From DTWD01 sp963662965 (GTDB taxonomy: Bacteria; Acidobacteriota; Vicinamibacteria; Vicinamibacterales; UBA8438), in contig OY759970.1 in the NCBI GenBank assembly GCA_963662965.1, forward strand, positions 4,650,001 through 4,714,000: a stretch of 64,000 nucleotides of DNA, in the 5' to 3' direction. The translations under genes were made by a program, and so were the position numbers. This document shows positions 28,553-37,879 of this stretch, in pieces. Numbering within the stretch: position 1 is the stretch's first letter; the number at the start of each line of letters is the position of its first letter. The notes beneath the pieces were generated by a model. The model saw only the letters and a program-made list of their open reading frames with translations, had not been told where the DNA came from and searched no databases.

Positions 28553-28936
28553 TCATTCATAGTCGGCCGGCGACTCGCCGATGGCGACGATGCTGCACTG
28601 CAGCGTCAGGTGGAGACCCAGCTCAGTGGCCCGCTCCAGAAGCGCCGCGCTCTCCGCGCCTGGATTCACCCAAAGTTCGCGGATGTGTTTCTGGGCGATC
28701 TCCGGCACGACACGCTCGCCCACCTCGGGCGGCACGTACAACGTCGCCAGATCAACCGCTCCCGGCACGTCGAGCACCGAGGCGTACGTCGAGAGCCCCT
28801 CGATCGTGTCGTTGGCGGCGGCGCAGATCGGATTGACCGGTACGACCTCGTACCCTCGATAACGAAACGCCCGCACCGCCTTGTTCCCGAACTTGCGGGG
28901 ATCCTGCGAGGCGCCGATGACCGCGACGACTTTCAT
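28553..28936 (-). CDS. CoA-binding (Rossmann-fold) protein
   Basis: A 127-residue single-domain protein of the CoA_binding_2 family. It has an N-terminal strand and glycine loop VVAVIGASQDPRKFGNKAVR, then YEVVPVNP and DLATLYVPPEVGERVVPE. Members bind CoA or a similar nucleotide; some are linked to CoA-protection or succinyl-CoA synthetase-like folds. The specific role is unknown. The ATG at 28936 lies 14 bases from a divergent possible start of the GT39 gene. Confidence 0.82.
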   Translation of the reverse strand: MKVVAVIGASQDPRKFGNKAVRAFRYRGYEVVPVNPICAAANDTIEGLSTYASVLDVPGAVDLATLYVPPEVGERVVPEIAQKHIRELWVNPGAESAALLERATELGLHLTLQCSIVAIGESPADYE

Positions 28937-28950
28937 GGGGTAAGCCTGCC

Positions 28951-30681
28951 GTGAACGCAGATGTACAATTTCCTTGGGATTTGAACGTGCGACATCACAC
29001 GGTCACCCTCGTTTTCCTCTGCGGGCTCTGCGGGCTGACCTTTTTTGCCGGCCTCGGTCGTCCCGCGATTACCGACTCCGACGAAGCCTTCTATGCCGAG
29101 AGCGCCCGCGAGATGCTCGAGCGGGCTGACTGGCTCACACCGCATTTCAACGACACCACCCGCTTTGAAAAACCGGTCCTCTACTACTGGCTGGCGGCCA
29201 CCACCTACGTCGTCACCGGCGCGTCGGCGTGGGCCGCTCGCCTCCCGTCCGCTCTGGCTGGCCTCGGGCTCGTCCTCATCCTGTACTTTAGCGCACGGCG
29301 GTGGTACGACGACACGACGGCGCTCCTGGCCGGTGTCATTGGAGCCACGAGCTTCGGCGCCATCGCGATGGCGCGCCAGGCGCTACCCGACCTGCCGCTC
29401 GCCTTCTTTACCACGCTCACGATCTGGGCGACCCTCGTCGGTTTGCTCGACGCGCCGCCGGGTCACGCCGAGGTGCGTGCGCGGCGGACGTGGCTCGTCA
29501 CGGCGGCCGTCGGAGCCGCCGGAGCATTCCTCGTCAAGGGACCGGTCGGTATCGCGCTCCTCGTGATGGTGCTCGGACCGATCACGGTCCTCGAATTCTG
29601 GCTCTCTGGCGCACGATGGCGTGCGCGCGCGATTGACGTCGCACTGGCCTGCGCGGTCTTCGTTTTCATCGCCGCGCCGTGGTACGTCGCCATGACGGTC
29701 GAGCATGGTGTGGCCTACCTCGAGCGTTTCTTTCTCGCGGAGAACCTCGACCGCTTCGCCACGGCTCGGTACAACGTGCCTCGGCCGTCGTGGTACTACG
29801 TTCCCATCGTCATTGGCGGTCTCTTGCCGTGGTCGCTCTTCATGCCGCTCTGGGTCCCGAAGCTGACGCACGCGTGGCGTCAGCGAGCGCTCGACACGCG
29901 TGCCGTTCGGCTCGCCGTGTGGGCGCTCGCCCCGCTCGCGTTCTACACGGCATCCATCGGCAAGCAGCCTCGCTACATCCTCCCAATCATGATCCCGCTC
30001 GCCGTGCTCCTCGGCCACGCCATCGTCACTGCGCTGACGACACCGAACGAGCGCGGTCGGTTGTTCGTCGGTTGCGCGGCCGCGTCCGGAGCGACGATCG
30101 CGGCGTTGGGGGCTCTGGTCTACCGAGCTCGACCGCTGCTTGTCGAGTGGCCCGGACCGGCCACGGTCGGCGTCGCGGCCGCGCTCGCCGTGGCCGGCTT
30201 CGCGATCGTGGTGACTGCCCTCACGTCGTTGACGGCGACCCGGCGCCGGTGGGCGCGTGCCGTCCCGAGGCTGATCGCCGCCTCGGCCGTCGTGGCGGCC
30301 ATCGGCGCCCACTTCGTCATCCTCGCCACGCCCGGTCCCGCCCCGGTGGAGCGAATGGCCGCCATGCTTGCCGAAGCACGCCCGCATGACGAACCATACG
30401 GGCGACATCGGGTATTCGACCGCAATCTGGTCTACTATGTCGGCTCGCCGCACGTGGAGCTTCCGGTCATCGACGCGGTCCGTGACTTCCTCCGGTCGCC
30501 CGAGCGGGTGCTCTGCGTGCTGCGGGCGGAAGACGCCCACCGGCTCGAACGCGACGGGGTCGACCTCCGCGAGATCGGGGCGGTGTCATACTTAAACACC
30601 GGCAACTTGACCCTTCGGATGTTGCTCGATCCCGATCCGGACCGCTACCTCCAACGGGTCGTTCTCGTGACGAATCATTAG
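28951..30681 (+). CDS. GT39-family membrane glycosyltransferase (ArnT/PMT-like)
   Basis: A 576-residue inner-membrane protein with about 11-12 hydrophobic segments and the N-terminal acidic motif DSDEAFYAESAREMLERADW followed by FEKPVLYYWL, typical of GT-C enzymes that use polyprenyl-phosphate sugars. The best-known relatives add aminoarabinose to lipid A or mannose to proteins. The substrate here is open. Start: GTG 28951 gives the longest product, while GTG 28987 gives a short basic N-terminus before the first membrane helix and leaves more room for the divergent gene. A soluble C-terminal part covers about residues 480-576. Confidence 0.85.
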   Translation: MNADVQFPWDLNVRHHTVTLVFLCGLCGLTFFAGLGRPAITDSDEAFYAESAREMLERADWLTPHFNDTTRFEKPVLYYWLAATTYVVTGASAWAARLPSALAGLGLVLILYFSARRWYDDTTALLAGVIGATSFGAIAMARQALPDLPLAFFTTLTIWATLVGLLDAPPGHAEVRARRTWLVTAAVGAAGAFLVKGPVGIALLVMVLGPITVLEFWLSGARWRARAIDVALACAVFVFIAAPWYVAMTVEHGVAYLERFFLAENLDRFATARYNVPRPSWYYVPIVIGGLLPWSLFMPLWVPKLTHAWRQRALDTRAVRLAVWALAPLAFYTASIGKQPRYILPIMIPLAVLLGHAIVTALTTPNERGRLFVGCAAASGATIAALGALVYRARPLLVEWPGPATVGVAAALAVAGFAIVVTALTSLTATRRRWARAVPRLIAASAVVAAIGAHFVILATPGPAPVERMAAMLAEARPHDEPYGRHRVFDRNLVYYVGSPHVELPVIDAVRDFLRSPERVLCVLRAEDAHRLERDGVDLREIGAVSYLNTGNLTLRMLLDPDPDRYLQRVVLVTNH

Positions 30682-30693
30682 CGGGGCGGATGC

Positions 30694-31785
30694 ATGGCGT
30701 CTCAGACCGACCTTCTCGCTTCACACACGCGCGTCGGTGATCTGTGGGAACGGATCGACGAGGCTCGTATTCGTTGCTATGCCTGCGGACATGAGTGTCC
30801 GATCCCCAGTGGCGCCCTCGGCGTGTGCAAAGTGCGATTCAATGCCGGCGGGCAACTTCGGGTGCCGTGGGGCTACACCGGGGGCGTGCAGTGCGATCCG
30901 ATCGAGAAGAAACCGTTCTTCCATGCCTACCCCGGTGCGCTGGCCTACAGCTTCGGGATGCTCGGCTGTGACCTCCATTGCGGGTATTGCCAAAATTGGG
31001 TCACGTCGCAGGCGCTGCGTGATCCAGCCGCCGTCGCGCCGCCAGCCGAAACCACGCCAGAACAGCTCGTCGCCGAGGCCGGCCGCCTCGGAGCTCGAAT
31101 CATCGTCAGCACGTACAACGAACCGCTGATCACCAGCGAATGGGCCGTCGCCGTCTTCAAGACGGCACGCGCCGCCGGACTTCGTACCGCCTTTGTGTCG
31201 AATGGCAACGGAACACCGCGTGTGCTCGAGTACCTGCGGCCTTGGGTCGACCTCTATAAAGTCGATCTCAAGAGCTTCGACGACCGGCACTACCGTGAGC
31301 TTGGCGGACGCCTGGCGCCCATCTGCGACACGATACGCCGCCTGCACGCGTTGGGCATCTGGATCGAAATCGTGACGCTGCTCATTCACGACTTCAACGA
31401 TACAGACGACGAGATCGAGCGCCTCACCGCTTTCGTCGCCGGCGTTTCTCCCGATATCCCATGGCATGTCACTGCCTTCCACGCCGACTACAAGATGGCC
31501 GGACATGCCGACACCACCGCCGACATGCTGGCGCGGGCCGCCGCGATCGGTCACGACAACGGCCTCCGCTTCGTCTATGCCGGCAACAAGCCTGGTCAGG
31601 TGGGAGACGCCGAGCACACCCGTTGCCCGGGCTGTCGTGAGACCCTCATCGAGCGCCGCGGCTTCCAGGTGTACCGCTACAACCTCACCGAGGCCGGGAC
31701 CTGTCCGACATGCGACACCGCGATTCCCGGTCGTTGGGATCGACGCTACGGCGGTCAGTTCAGTCACCACCCATTTAGGGCTTAA
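30694..31785 (+). CDS. amrS: AmmeMemoRadiSam system radical SAM enzyme
   Basis: The 363-residue product has the radical SAM cluster motif CDLHCGYC near residue 92 (C-x3-C-x2-C). An N-terminal Cys-rich part (RCYACGHECPIPSGALGVC) and a C-terminal CPGCRETLIERRGF / CPTCDTAIPG zinc-ribbon complete the AmrS pattern. YNEPLITSEWAV and WHVTAFHADYKMAG are also family blocks. The reaction is not established. The usual partners AmrA and AmrB are not in this window. It follows the GT39 gene by 12 bases and ends in a strong terminator. Confidence 0.88.
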   Translation: MASQTDLLASHTRVGDLWERIDEARIRCYACGHECPIPSGALGVCKVRFNAGGQLRVPWGYTGGVQCDPIEKKPFFHAYPGALAYSFGMLGCDLHCGYCQNWVTSQALRDPAAVAPPAETTPEQLVAEAGRLGARIIVSTYNEPLITSEWAVAVFKTARAAGLRTAFVSNGNGTPRVLEYLRPWVDLYKVDLKSFDDRHYRELGGRLAPICDTIRRLHALGIWIEIVTLLIHDFNDTDDEIERLTAFVAGVSPDIPWHVTAFHADYKMAGHADTTADMLARAAAIGHDNGLRFVYAGNKPGQVGDAEHTRCPGCRETLIERRGFQVYRYNLTEAGTCPTCDTAIPGRWDRRYGGQFSHHPFRA

Positions 31786-31816
31786 TCAGACGGGGCCGCA
31801 GGCCCCGTCTGATTAA
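31782..31816. terminator. perfect 16-bp hairpin between convergent genes
   Basis: TTAATCAGACGGGGCC, loop GCA, GGCCCCGTCTGATTAA: 16 paired bases without mismatch. It contains the TAA stop of amrS on one strand and the TAA stop of the glcD-like gene on the other, so it can serve both. The top strand is followed by GGAAGAAAAA rather than a T-run; on the minus strand the sequence after the arm is TAAGCCC. The GACGGGG arm resembles the end of repeat module A. Confidence 0.85.
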
Positions 31817-33195
31817 GGAAGAAAAATCTTGCCGGGGTTGAGAATGCCGCGCGGGTCGAACACGTCCTTGAGCCGCCGCATCACCGCGATCGTCTCGGGC
31901 GAGAGCTCGAGCCCGAGATACGGGGCCTTCGTGAAGCCGATGCCGTGCTCCCCGCTGATCGACCCTTCAAGGCCAACCACGGTCTCGAACAGCCGACGCT
32001 CCGCTTTACGCGCGCGCGCCATGACCGCGTCATCTCTCGGATCAACGAGAAGATTCACATGGATGTTTCCATCACCGACGTGACCGAAGCAGGCGACGTC
32101 GAGCCTGAAGTCCTCCCGGATCTGATCGACGGCCCGAAAGAGTGCGGGAATCCGCCCTTTCGGCACGACGACATCGTGATTGATCTTGAGCGGCGCCCGT
32201 TCCCGCAGCGCCAACGAGATGTCTCGACGAACCTGCCAGATGGCGTCACGCTCGGCCGCGTCTCGCGCGACGTGGATGTCCGATGCCCCCGCCGTCTCGA
32301 ACACCGTCCTCACCCGCGTGATGTCCTCATCCGCGCTGGTCGCGGTGCCGTCGACCTCGACCAGCAGCATGGCGCCGGTCCCTGGCGTGGCGAGGCGTAA
32401 GTCCGACTTCCCCGCCACGGAGTCGAGGCAGATGGCGTCAACAAGCTCGAGCGCCGCGGGAACCACGCCGGCTGACACGACCGACATCACCGCGGCGACG
32501 GCCTGTTCCACGTCGGGGAACCCGGCTCGAAGGGTGCGCCGCGCCGCCGGCTTGGGGATCAAGCGCAGGATGATCTCCGTGACAATTCCCAAGGTCCCTT
32601 CCGAACCAACCAAGAGTTGCGTCAGGTCATACCCGACGACGTTCTTGACCGACTTGCCACCCGTGCGGATTACTTCGCCGGTCGGCAGCACCGCTTCGAG
32701 ACCGAGGACGTAGTGCTTGGTCGTTCCGTATTTGAAGGCGCGCGGTCCGCCGGCACACTCCGCCACATTGCCCCCAATCACCGAACGGTTGAGGCTCGCG
32801 GGGTCGGGCGGGTAAAACAGCCCGACGCGTTCCACCGCGGTTTGCAAGGCACCGGTGACCACGTTCGGCTCGACGACGGCGAGGAGGTTGGTCTCGTCGA
32901 TCTCCTTGATGCGATCGAGCCGATCAAGCGCGAGCACAACCCCGCCTGACGTCGGCACCGCGCCGCCGGTGTAGCCGGTGCCCGCGCCGCGGGGGGTCAG
33001 CGGCACCCGCGCCGTATGGCAGCAGCGCGCGATGCGCGCCACGTCCTCCGTCGAGCCTGGTAGGACGACCAGATCAGCCGGATGGCCTTGTCCCAGCGCG
33101 TCGGTGCCGTAGTCGCGGAGTACCTCCGGCTGCTCCCGGACGTTGGCGTCGCCGACAATGTCGACGATCTGCTGAACGACGTTCGGTAACAGCAT
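31813..33195 (-). CDS. FAD-linked oxidase, glycolate oxidase GlcD-like
   Basis: The 460-residue flavoprotein has a PCMH-type FAD-binding domain (PRGAGTGYTGGAVPTSGG near residue 64, then NRSVIGGNVAECAGGPRAFK) and a C-terminal oxidase domain with CFGHVGDGNIHVNLL and ISGEHGIGFTKAPYL. This is the GlcD / D-lactate dehydrogenase layout, oxidising 2-hydroxy acids. No GlcE or GlcF partner lies alongside, so the true substrate and electron acceptor are open. The aminotransferase gene upstream ends 45 bases before its start. Confidence 0.88.
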   Translation of the reverse strand: MLLPNVVQQIVDIVGDANVREQPEVLRDYGTDALGQGHPADLVVLPGSTEDVARIARCCHTARVPLTPRGAGTGYTGGAVPTSGGVVLALDRLDRIKEIDETNLLAVVEPNVVTGALQTAVERVGLFYPPDPASLNRSVIGGNVAECAGGPRAFKYGTTKHYVLGLEAVLPTGEVIRTGGKSVKNVVGYDLTQLLVGSEGTLGIVTEIILRLIPKPAARRTLRAGFPDVEQAVAAVMSVVSAGVVPAALELVDAICLDSVAGKSDLRLATPGTGAMLLVEVDGTATSADEDITRVRTVFETAGASDIHVARDAAERDAIWQVRRDISLALRERAPLKINHDVVVPKGRIPALFRAVDQIREDFRLDVACFGHVGDGNIHVNLLVDPRDDAVMARARKAERRLFETVVGLEGSISGEHGIGFTKAPYLGLELSPETIAVMRRLKDVFDPRGILNPGKIFLP

Positions 33196-33240
33196 GGCCT
33201 AGTGGACCACTGATTCTTAGCTTCCGCGACGTCGCGACGG

Positions 33241-34431
33241 TTACTGCAGGGCGAGCCGCGCGGCGAACCGCGTGAGCCGCTCGGCGCCCGCCTCGAGGCG
33301 GCGCATCGACGTGGCGTACGACACGCGCAGGAATCCCGGCGCATCGAACGCTTCGCCAGGGGTCAGCGCCACGTGCACGTCCTCGAGGAGGCGTGCGGCG
33401 AACTCTGCCGACGTCCGTATCGCGTCTGGCGACAGCAGCTCCGTGATGTCCGGGAAGAGATAGAACGCGCCGGCGGGAGGCACAATCCGGATCCGCGGCT
33501 CTTCGGCCAGCCACGTAATTAGCTGGTCCCGACGGACCCGATATTCCGCCCGCATCTCACCGACACAGTCGTGCGAACCGGTCAGCGCCGTGAGCACCGC
33601 GTGTTGCGTGATCGACGAGACGTTCGAGGTTACGTGGCTTTGTACCGTGTTCATCTTTTTGATCAGCGGGCGCGGTCCCAGGGCCCACCCGCAACGCCAT
33701 CCGGTCATCGCATAGCTCTTCGACGCGCTTCCAACCAACACCGCGCGGTCGGCGGCCTCTCCGGCGACGACCGACGGCAGGTTGTGGGGGACGTCCTCGT
33801 AGATGAGCTGCTCGTAGCACAGGTCGAGCACCAACCAGATGCCGGCGGCCTCGGTCTCCCGGACGATGGTCTTCAGCTCGTCCTCGGCAATCAGAGCGCC
33901 AGTCGGGTTGCCTGGTGAATTAAGCACGATGGCCCGCGTGCGCGGCGTCACCGCATCGAGCACGCGCTCGGCCGTCACCGCGAATCCCTCGTCGGGGTAC
34001 GTCCGAACGAGCACCGGCACGGCTTCGGCCAGCTTGATTTGCTCGACGATGGTTGGCCATACCGGGGCGTGCGTCACCACCTCGTCGCCACGGTCGAACA
34101 GCGCCATCGCGACGTTGAACAGCGCCTGCTTACCTCCCGCACAAACGATCGTCTCGTCAGGCTGATATGTGACGTCGTAGTCGGCGGCATACCGCCGACA
34201 GACCGCTTCCTTGAGCTCGATGATGCCGGCGTTCGGCGTGTACTTCGTAAAGCCGTTATCGATCGCATCGATACCGGCGGCCCGGACGTGAGCCGGCGTG
34301 TCGAAATCAGGCTCCCCGGCACCGAGATCGACGATGTCGACACCGTCACGCCGAAGACGCTCGGCGGCGAGCGCCACCTGCTGCGTCTGCGACGACGACA
34401 CGCGCGCGAGGCGCTCGGCAAACGTCATCAT
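33241..34431 (-). CDS. aspC: class I PLP aminotransferase, aspartate aminotransferase type
   Basis: A 396-residue fold-type I aminotransferase. It has DLGAGEPDFDTP near the N-terminus, the NSPGNPTGALI substrate block, the PLP aspartate region (VLDLCYEQLIY) and the lysine block SASKSYAMTGWRCGW. This set is typical of AspAT subgroup 1b and related prephenate aminotransferases. The latter is an attractive possibility given the tyrA-containing cluster in the window, but it is not adjacent. ATGs at 34431 and 34428 are adjacent, and neither has a clear ribosome binding site. Repeat module A starts two bases upstream of the start. Confidence 0.9.
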   Translation of the reverse strand: MMTFAERLARVSSSQTQQVALAAERLRRDGVDIVDLGAGEPDFDTPAHVRAAGIDAIDNGFTKYTPNAGIIELKEAVCRRYAADYDVTYQPDETIVCAGGKQALFNVAMALFDRGDEVVTHAPVWPTIVEQIKLAEAVPVLVRTYPDEGFAVTAERVLDAVTPRTRAIVLNSPGNPTGALIAEDELKTIVRETEAAGIWLVLDLCYEQLIYEDVPHNLPSVVAGEAADRAVLVGSASKSYAMTGWRCGWALGPRPLIKKMNTVQSHVTSNVSSITQHAVLTALTGSHDCVGEMRAEYRVRRDQLITWLAEEPRIRIVPPAGAFYLFPDITELLSPDAIRTSAEFAARLLEDVHVALTPGEAFDAPGFLRVSYATSMRRLEAGAERLTRFAARLALQ

Positions 34432-34432
34432 T

Positions 34433-34521
34433 AGACGGGGCTGACTGCCCCGGACCCCGTCGCCGGCCCTCGCGGGGACCCCTTCACCCCACTCCGTGCC
34501 GGCGGGGACGCGCGGTGCGCG
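34433..34521. repeat. dispersed repeat, module A, copy 3
   Basis: Contains GACGGGGCTGACTGCCCCGG, CCCTCGCGGGGACCCC, CCCCACTCCGTGCCGGCGGG and the hairpin GCGCG-GTG-CGCGC. It is joined directly to a module B copy, forming a composite element. Confidence 0.75.
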
Positions 34522-34675
34522 CCCTGATCGTACCCTGTGAGATCTGGCCACTCGCTACGCGAGCGAACGGAGTGGGGCTCTCGGGGTCCCCGCGAGTGAG
34601 CGAGCGAGGGGGTCTGGAGGAAGCGCCAGAGACCCCGCGTGACGATCGCGGGCGATATTCCTCCCAGTCTGAACA
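34520..34675 (-). repeat. dispersed repeat, module B, copy 1
   Basis: On the minus strand it runs from TGTTCAGACTGGGAGGAATA through a GGCGCTTCCTCCAGACCCCC core, GCTCACTCGCGGGGACCCCG, CCCCACTCCGTTCGCTCGCG and CCAGATCTC to GTACGATCAGGGCG. It matches the copy at 38549-38702 over nearly its whole length. No coding capacity. It occupies the gap between aspC and coaD. Confidence 0.8.
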
Positions 34676-34704
34676 TAGTCGCTGACTGCCTCGGACCACT
34701 TAGG

Positions 34705-35220
34705 TTATGCCCGCACCGACGAGGCGTGCGACGTCGATTTTTCACGGAGGCGGGTCTCCACCACCTCCGGCACGAGACCGGTAATCGAACCGCCCAGCGC
34801 AAAGACTTCTTTGACCAGGCGCGAGCTGAGGTAGGTATAACGCTCACCTGGCATCATGAAGACAGTCTCGATCGATTCGCTCAGCCGTCGGTTCATGAGT
34901 GCCATCTGCATTTCGAACTCGAAGTCGGAGATGGCCCGCAGACCTCGAACGATCACATCGGCGCCCCGGCGAGCCGCGTAATCAACGAGGAGCCGGTCGA
35001 ACGTCTCGACCTCCACATTCGCCTGACCACGGAACACCTCGCGCACAATCTCCACCCGCTCCGCCGCCGAGAAGAGCGGATCCTTGTCGATGTTGACGAG
35101 AATCGCGATGACAATCCGATCGAAGAGCCGCGCGCCGCGCTCAATGATGTCGACATGGCCGTTCGTCAGTGGGTCGAACGAGCCCGGATACACCGCCAGC
35201 TTAGGCTGTAGCTCGGACAT
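34705..35220 (-). CDS. coaD: phosphopantetheine adenylyltransferase
   Basis: Transfers AMP to 4'-phosphopantetheine in CoA synthesis. The 171-residue product has the nucleotidyltransferase signature YPGSFDPLTNGHVDIIERGA (T/H-x-G-H) and VRGLRAISDFEFEMQMALMN, and ends in the SSRLVKEV block. The ATG at 35220 (MSELQPKLAVYPG) is the family start. It overlaps the rsmD stop by 20 bases, showing coupled translation of the rsmD-coaD pair found in many bacteria. Confidence 0.96.
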   Translation of the reverse strand: MSELQPKLAVYPGSFDPLTNGHVDIIERGARLFDRIVIAILVNIDKDPLFSAAERVEIVREVFRGQANVEVETFDRLLVDYAARRGADVIVRGLRAISDFEFEMQMALMNRRLSESIETVFMMPGERYTYLSSRLVKEVFALGGSITGLVPEVVETRLREKSTSHASSVRA

Positions 35221-35752
35221 AGAACTCGAGGGCACTATCACCCGACGTCACACGACGAGCGTGTGTCAGGCCAGCGATCTCCGCCGTCGTATCGCGCCGC
35301 GCCCGCTCGACGACAATCTGCCCGTCGTCCTTCACATAGGATGCGACCACTGAGAGTATGGCACCGATTGCGCGCCCATCAAACTCATAGGGCGGGTCGA
35401 GCAGGACCAGGTCGAAGCGCATCGCCGCGTCGAAGCGACCGAGTGCCTCCGGCAGCGCTCCCAGTGCCACGTCCGCGTATGCCTCGCCGCCGCACCGCAC
35501 GACATTCGCCTCGATGAGCGACACCGCCCGCCGGTCGCGATCAAGGAACGTCACCGCCGACGCCCCGCGACTCATCGCTTCGAGCCCGACGGCCCCGGTG
35601 CCGGCGAAGCCATCGAGCACCGTGGCCCCCTCGATGTCATCGCGCAGGATATTGAACAACGTCTCGCGGAGCCGGTCAGATGTTGGCCGCAGCCCGGGCC
35701 AGGTCGGAGCGGCCAGTCGGCGCCCCTTGAACGCACCCCCGATGATCCGCAT
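35201..35752 (-). CDS. rsmD: 16S rRNA (guanine966-N2)-methyltransferase
   Basis: The 183-residue SAM-dependent enzyme methylates G966 of 16S rRNA. It has the N-terminal MRIIGGAFKGRRL and LRPTSDRLRETLFNIL, the SAM loop DGFAGTGAVGLEAMSRGA and the catalytic LLDPPYEF. Located between recG and coaD, a frequent arrangement. It starts 12 bases after the recG stop. Confidence 0.95.
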   Translation of the reverse strand: MRIIGGAFKGRRLAAPTWPGLRPTSDRLRETLFNILRDDIEGATVLDGFAGTGAVGLEAMSRGASAVTFLDRDRRAVSLIEANVVRCGGEAYADVALGALPEALGRFDAAMRFDLVLLDPPYEFDGRAIGAILSVVASYVKDDGQIVVERARRDTTAEIAGLTHARRVTSGDSALEFYVRATA

Positions 35753-35764
35753 GCTGTGCGCGCC

Positions 35765-37876
35765 CTAGCCGATCCCAACCAGACCGTATCGTTCGGCCCA
35801 GGCTGCTCGCATCACGTCGAGATGCGCATCAGTCGCGTCTCCGTCCGCCAGCCACGACGCAACCAACCGTCTCGCATCCTCCATGAGCCGATGGTCGCGA
35901 ATCAGATCGCCGACGCGAAACAACGGAAGGCCCGACTGCCGGGTGCCGAAGAAATCACCAGGGCCGCGGAGCTCCAAGTCTCGCTCAGCAATCTCAAACC
36001 CGTCCGTCGTATCCGCGAGTGCTCGCAACCGATCTTTCGCCGCCGCCGAGAGCCGTGACGCATGGACCAGCACGCAGTAGGACTGTTCCGCCCCCCGTCC
36101 CACGCGCCCACGGAGCTGGTGCAGCTGGGCCAATCCGAACCGCTCGGCTTGCTCCACCAACATGACGGTCGCATTCGGGACGTCGATCCCGACCTCGATG
36201 ACCGTGGTGGCCACCAGGACGTCGATCTCGCCCCGGGCAAACGCGTCCATCGTTCGTGCTCGCTCGTCGCGTTTAACACGACCATGCACGATGCCGACAC
36301 GGTAGTCGGGGAAGACTCGCTCGTCGAGTTCCGTCGCCATCTCGGTCGCCGCTCTCAGATCCAGCTTCGCCGACTCCTCCACGAGTGGATACACGACGAA
36401 CACCTGACGCCCGTGTGTTAGCTCGCCTCTCGCCAGGTCGTAGACCTCCTGGCGACTCGACTCCGACCGAACCAACGTTTTCACGTCCCGCCGACCCGGC
36501 GGCCGCTCGCGAATATTCGACACATCCAAGTCGCCGTACGCGGTCAGCGCCAGGGTTCGCGGAATTGGCGTCGCGGTCATCACGAGCACGTCCGGCTCGA
36601 GCCCCTTCGCTCGCAACGCGGCACGTTGGACGACCCCGAAGCGATGTTGCTCATCGATAATGACCAGCCCGAGCGCATTGAACTGCAGGTCGCCTTGAAC
36701 GAGCGCATGGGTTCCGACGACGAGCTGCACGGTCCCGTTCGCGAGACCCGCCACCGCTTCGCGACGAGCCTTCGTCGGGCTTGCCCCCGTCAGCAGCACC
36801 GTCGCGAACCGCGACGACGCCAGGGTCCGCACCACATTGGCGTAGTGTTGTTCGGCGAGGATCTCCGTCGGCGACATCATCGCCACCTGGAGTCCGTTCT
36901 CCATCGCCACGAGTGCCGCGAGCAACGCCACGATGGTCTTACCCGACCCCACATCCCCTTGGAGCAACCGGTTCATTGGTTGCGAGCGCTGCAAGTCATC
37001 GACGATCTCCTTCAACGCCTGTCGCTGATCTTCGGTCAGCCGAAACGGCAGCACGTCGAGGGCGGCGCGGCGGATCCGGTCGTCGACCTCCACCACCCGC
37101 GGCTTCACTGATCGATCCGCCTCGCGCCGACGGAGGGCGAGCCCGACCTGGAAGAAAAAAAACTCCTCGAAGATCAGCCGCTGCTGCGCCGGGGTCCGGA
37201 ATCGATTGAGCGCCTCGATTGAGGTACCCGCGGCGGGGAAATGTACGGCGACCAGAGCCTGCGCCCGCGCCGGGAGCGCCAACGACCGCGTAGTGGCCGG
37301 CGGCAGCGGGTCATCCACCGTCTCATCGACCCGTTGCAGTGCGTGATGCACGACCCGCCGGAACATTTTTGGCGTCAGCGACCCTACCTTCTCGTAGACC
37401 GGCACGATCCGTCCGGTGTGAATCGCCTCTGCACCGTCCTCCGGCTCACGGCCCACGACTTCGTAGTCCGGGTTCGTCAACTGGAGCCCGCCCGACCGTC
37501 GGCGCTCCACCTTGCCGTAGAGGACGACGTGCTGATGGGGTGCGAAGACATCCTTCAGATAGGCCTGGTTTAGAAAGGTCGCGCGAATTCGCCCAGAGTC
37601 GTCCTCCACCACCATCTCGAAAATGCGAAAACCCTGGCGGCGGGTCGACCGCACACCGCAGCTCAGCACCTCTCCCGTAACCGACGTGACGTCGGCTGGT
37701 CTGATCGACCCGATCGGCTGGAGCCGTGCGCGGTCCTCGTAGCGACGCGGCAGGGTCAGGAGCAGATCCTCGACCGTGTGCACGCCGACCGCTGCCAGTT
37801 CTTCGGCGCGACGCGGTCCGACGCCCTTGAGATATTGAACCGAGGTCTGCAGACCTTCAGAAGCAGCGGAGCCCAT
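35765..37876 (-). CDS. recG: ATP-dependent DNA helicase RecG
   Basis: The 703-residue helicase remodels stalled forks and branched DNA. It has an N-terminal helix-hairpin region (YLKGVGPRRAEELAAVG), the wedge/OB domain (about 60-155), Walker A GDVGSGKT near 312, the DEQH box (VIIDEQHRFGVVQR near 410) and motif VI QLRGRVGRG near 600. The TRG-type block EVGIDVPNATVMLVEQAERF is also seen. Normal length, no lesions. The start of the upstream hypothetical gene's stop is only 3 bases away. Confidence 0.96.
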   Translation of the reverse strand: MGSAASEGLQTSVQYLKGVGPRRAEELAAVGVHTVEDLLLTLPRRYEDRARLQPIGSIRPADVTSVTGEVLSCGVRSTRRQGFRIFEMVVEDDSGRIRATFLNQAYLKDVFAPHQHVVLYGKVERRRSGGLQLTNPDYEVVGREPEDGAEAIHTGRIVPVYEKVGSLTPKMFRRVVHHALQRVDETVDDPLPPATTRSLALPARAQALVAVHFPAAGTSIEALNRFRTPAQQRLIFEEFFFFQVGLALRRREADRSVKPRVVEVDDRIRRAALDVLPFRLTEDQRQALKEIVDDLQRSQPMNRLLQGDVGSGKTIVALLAALVAMENGLQVAMMSPTEILAEQHYANVVRTLASSRFATVLLTGASPTKARREAVAGLANGTVQLVVGTHALVQGDLQFNALGLVIIDEQHRFGVVQRAALRAKGLEPDVLVMTATPIPRTLALTAYGDLDVSNIRERPPGRRDVKTLVRSESSRQEVYDLARGELTHGRQVFVVYPLVEESAKLDLRAATEMATELDERVFPDYRVGIVHGRVKRDERARTMDAFARGEIDVLVATTVIEVGIDVPNATVMLVEQAERFGLAQLHQLRGRVGRGAEQSYCVLVHASRLSAAAKDRLRALADTTDGFEIAERDLELRGPGDFFGTRQSGLPLFRVGDLIRDHRLMEDARRLVASWLADGDATDAHLDVMRAAWAERYGLVGIG

Positions 37877-37879
37877 CGA

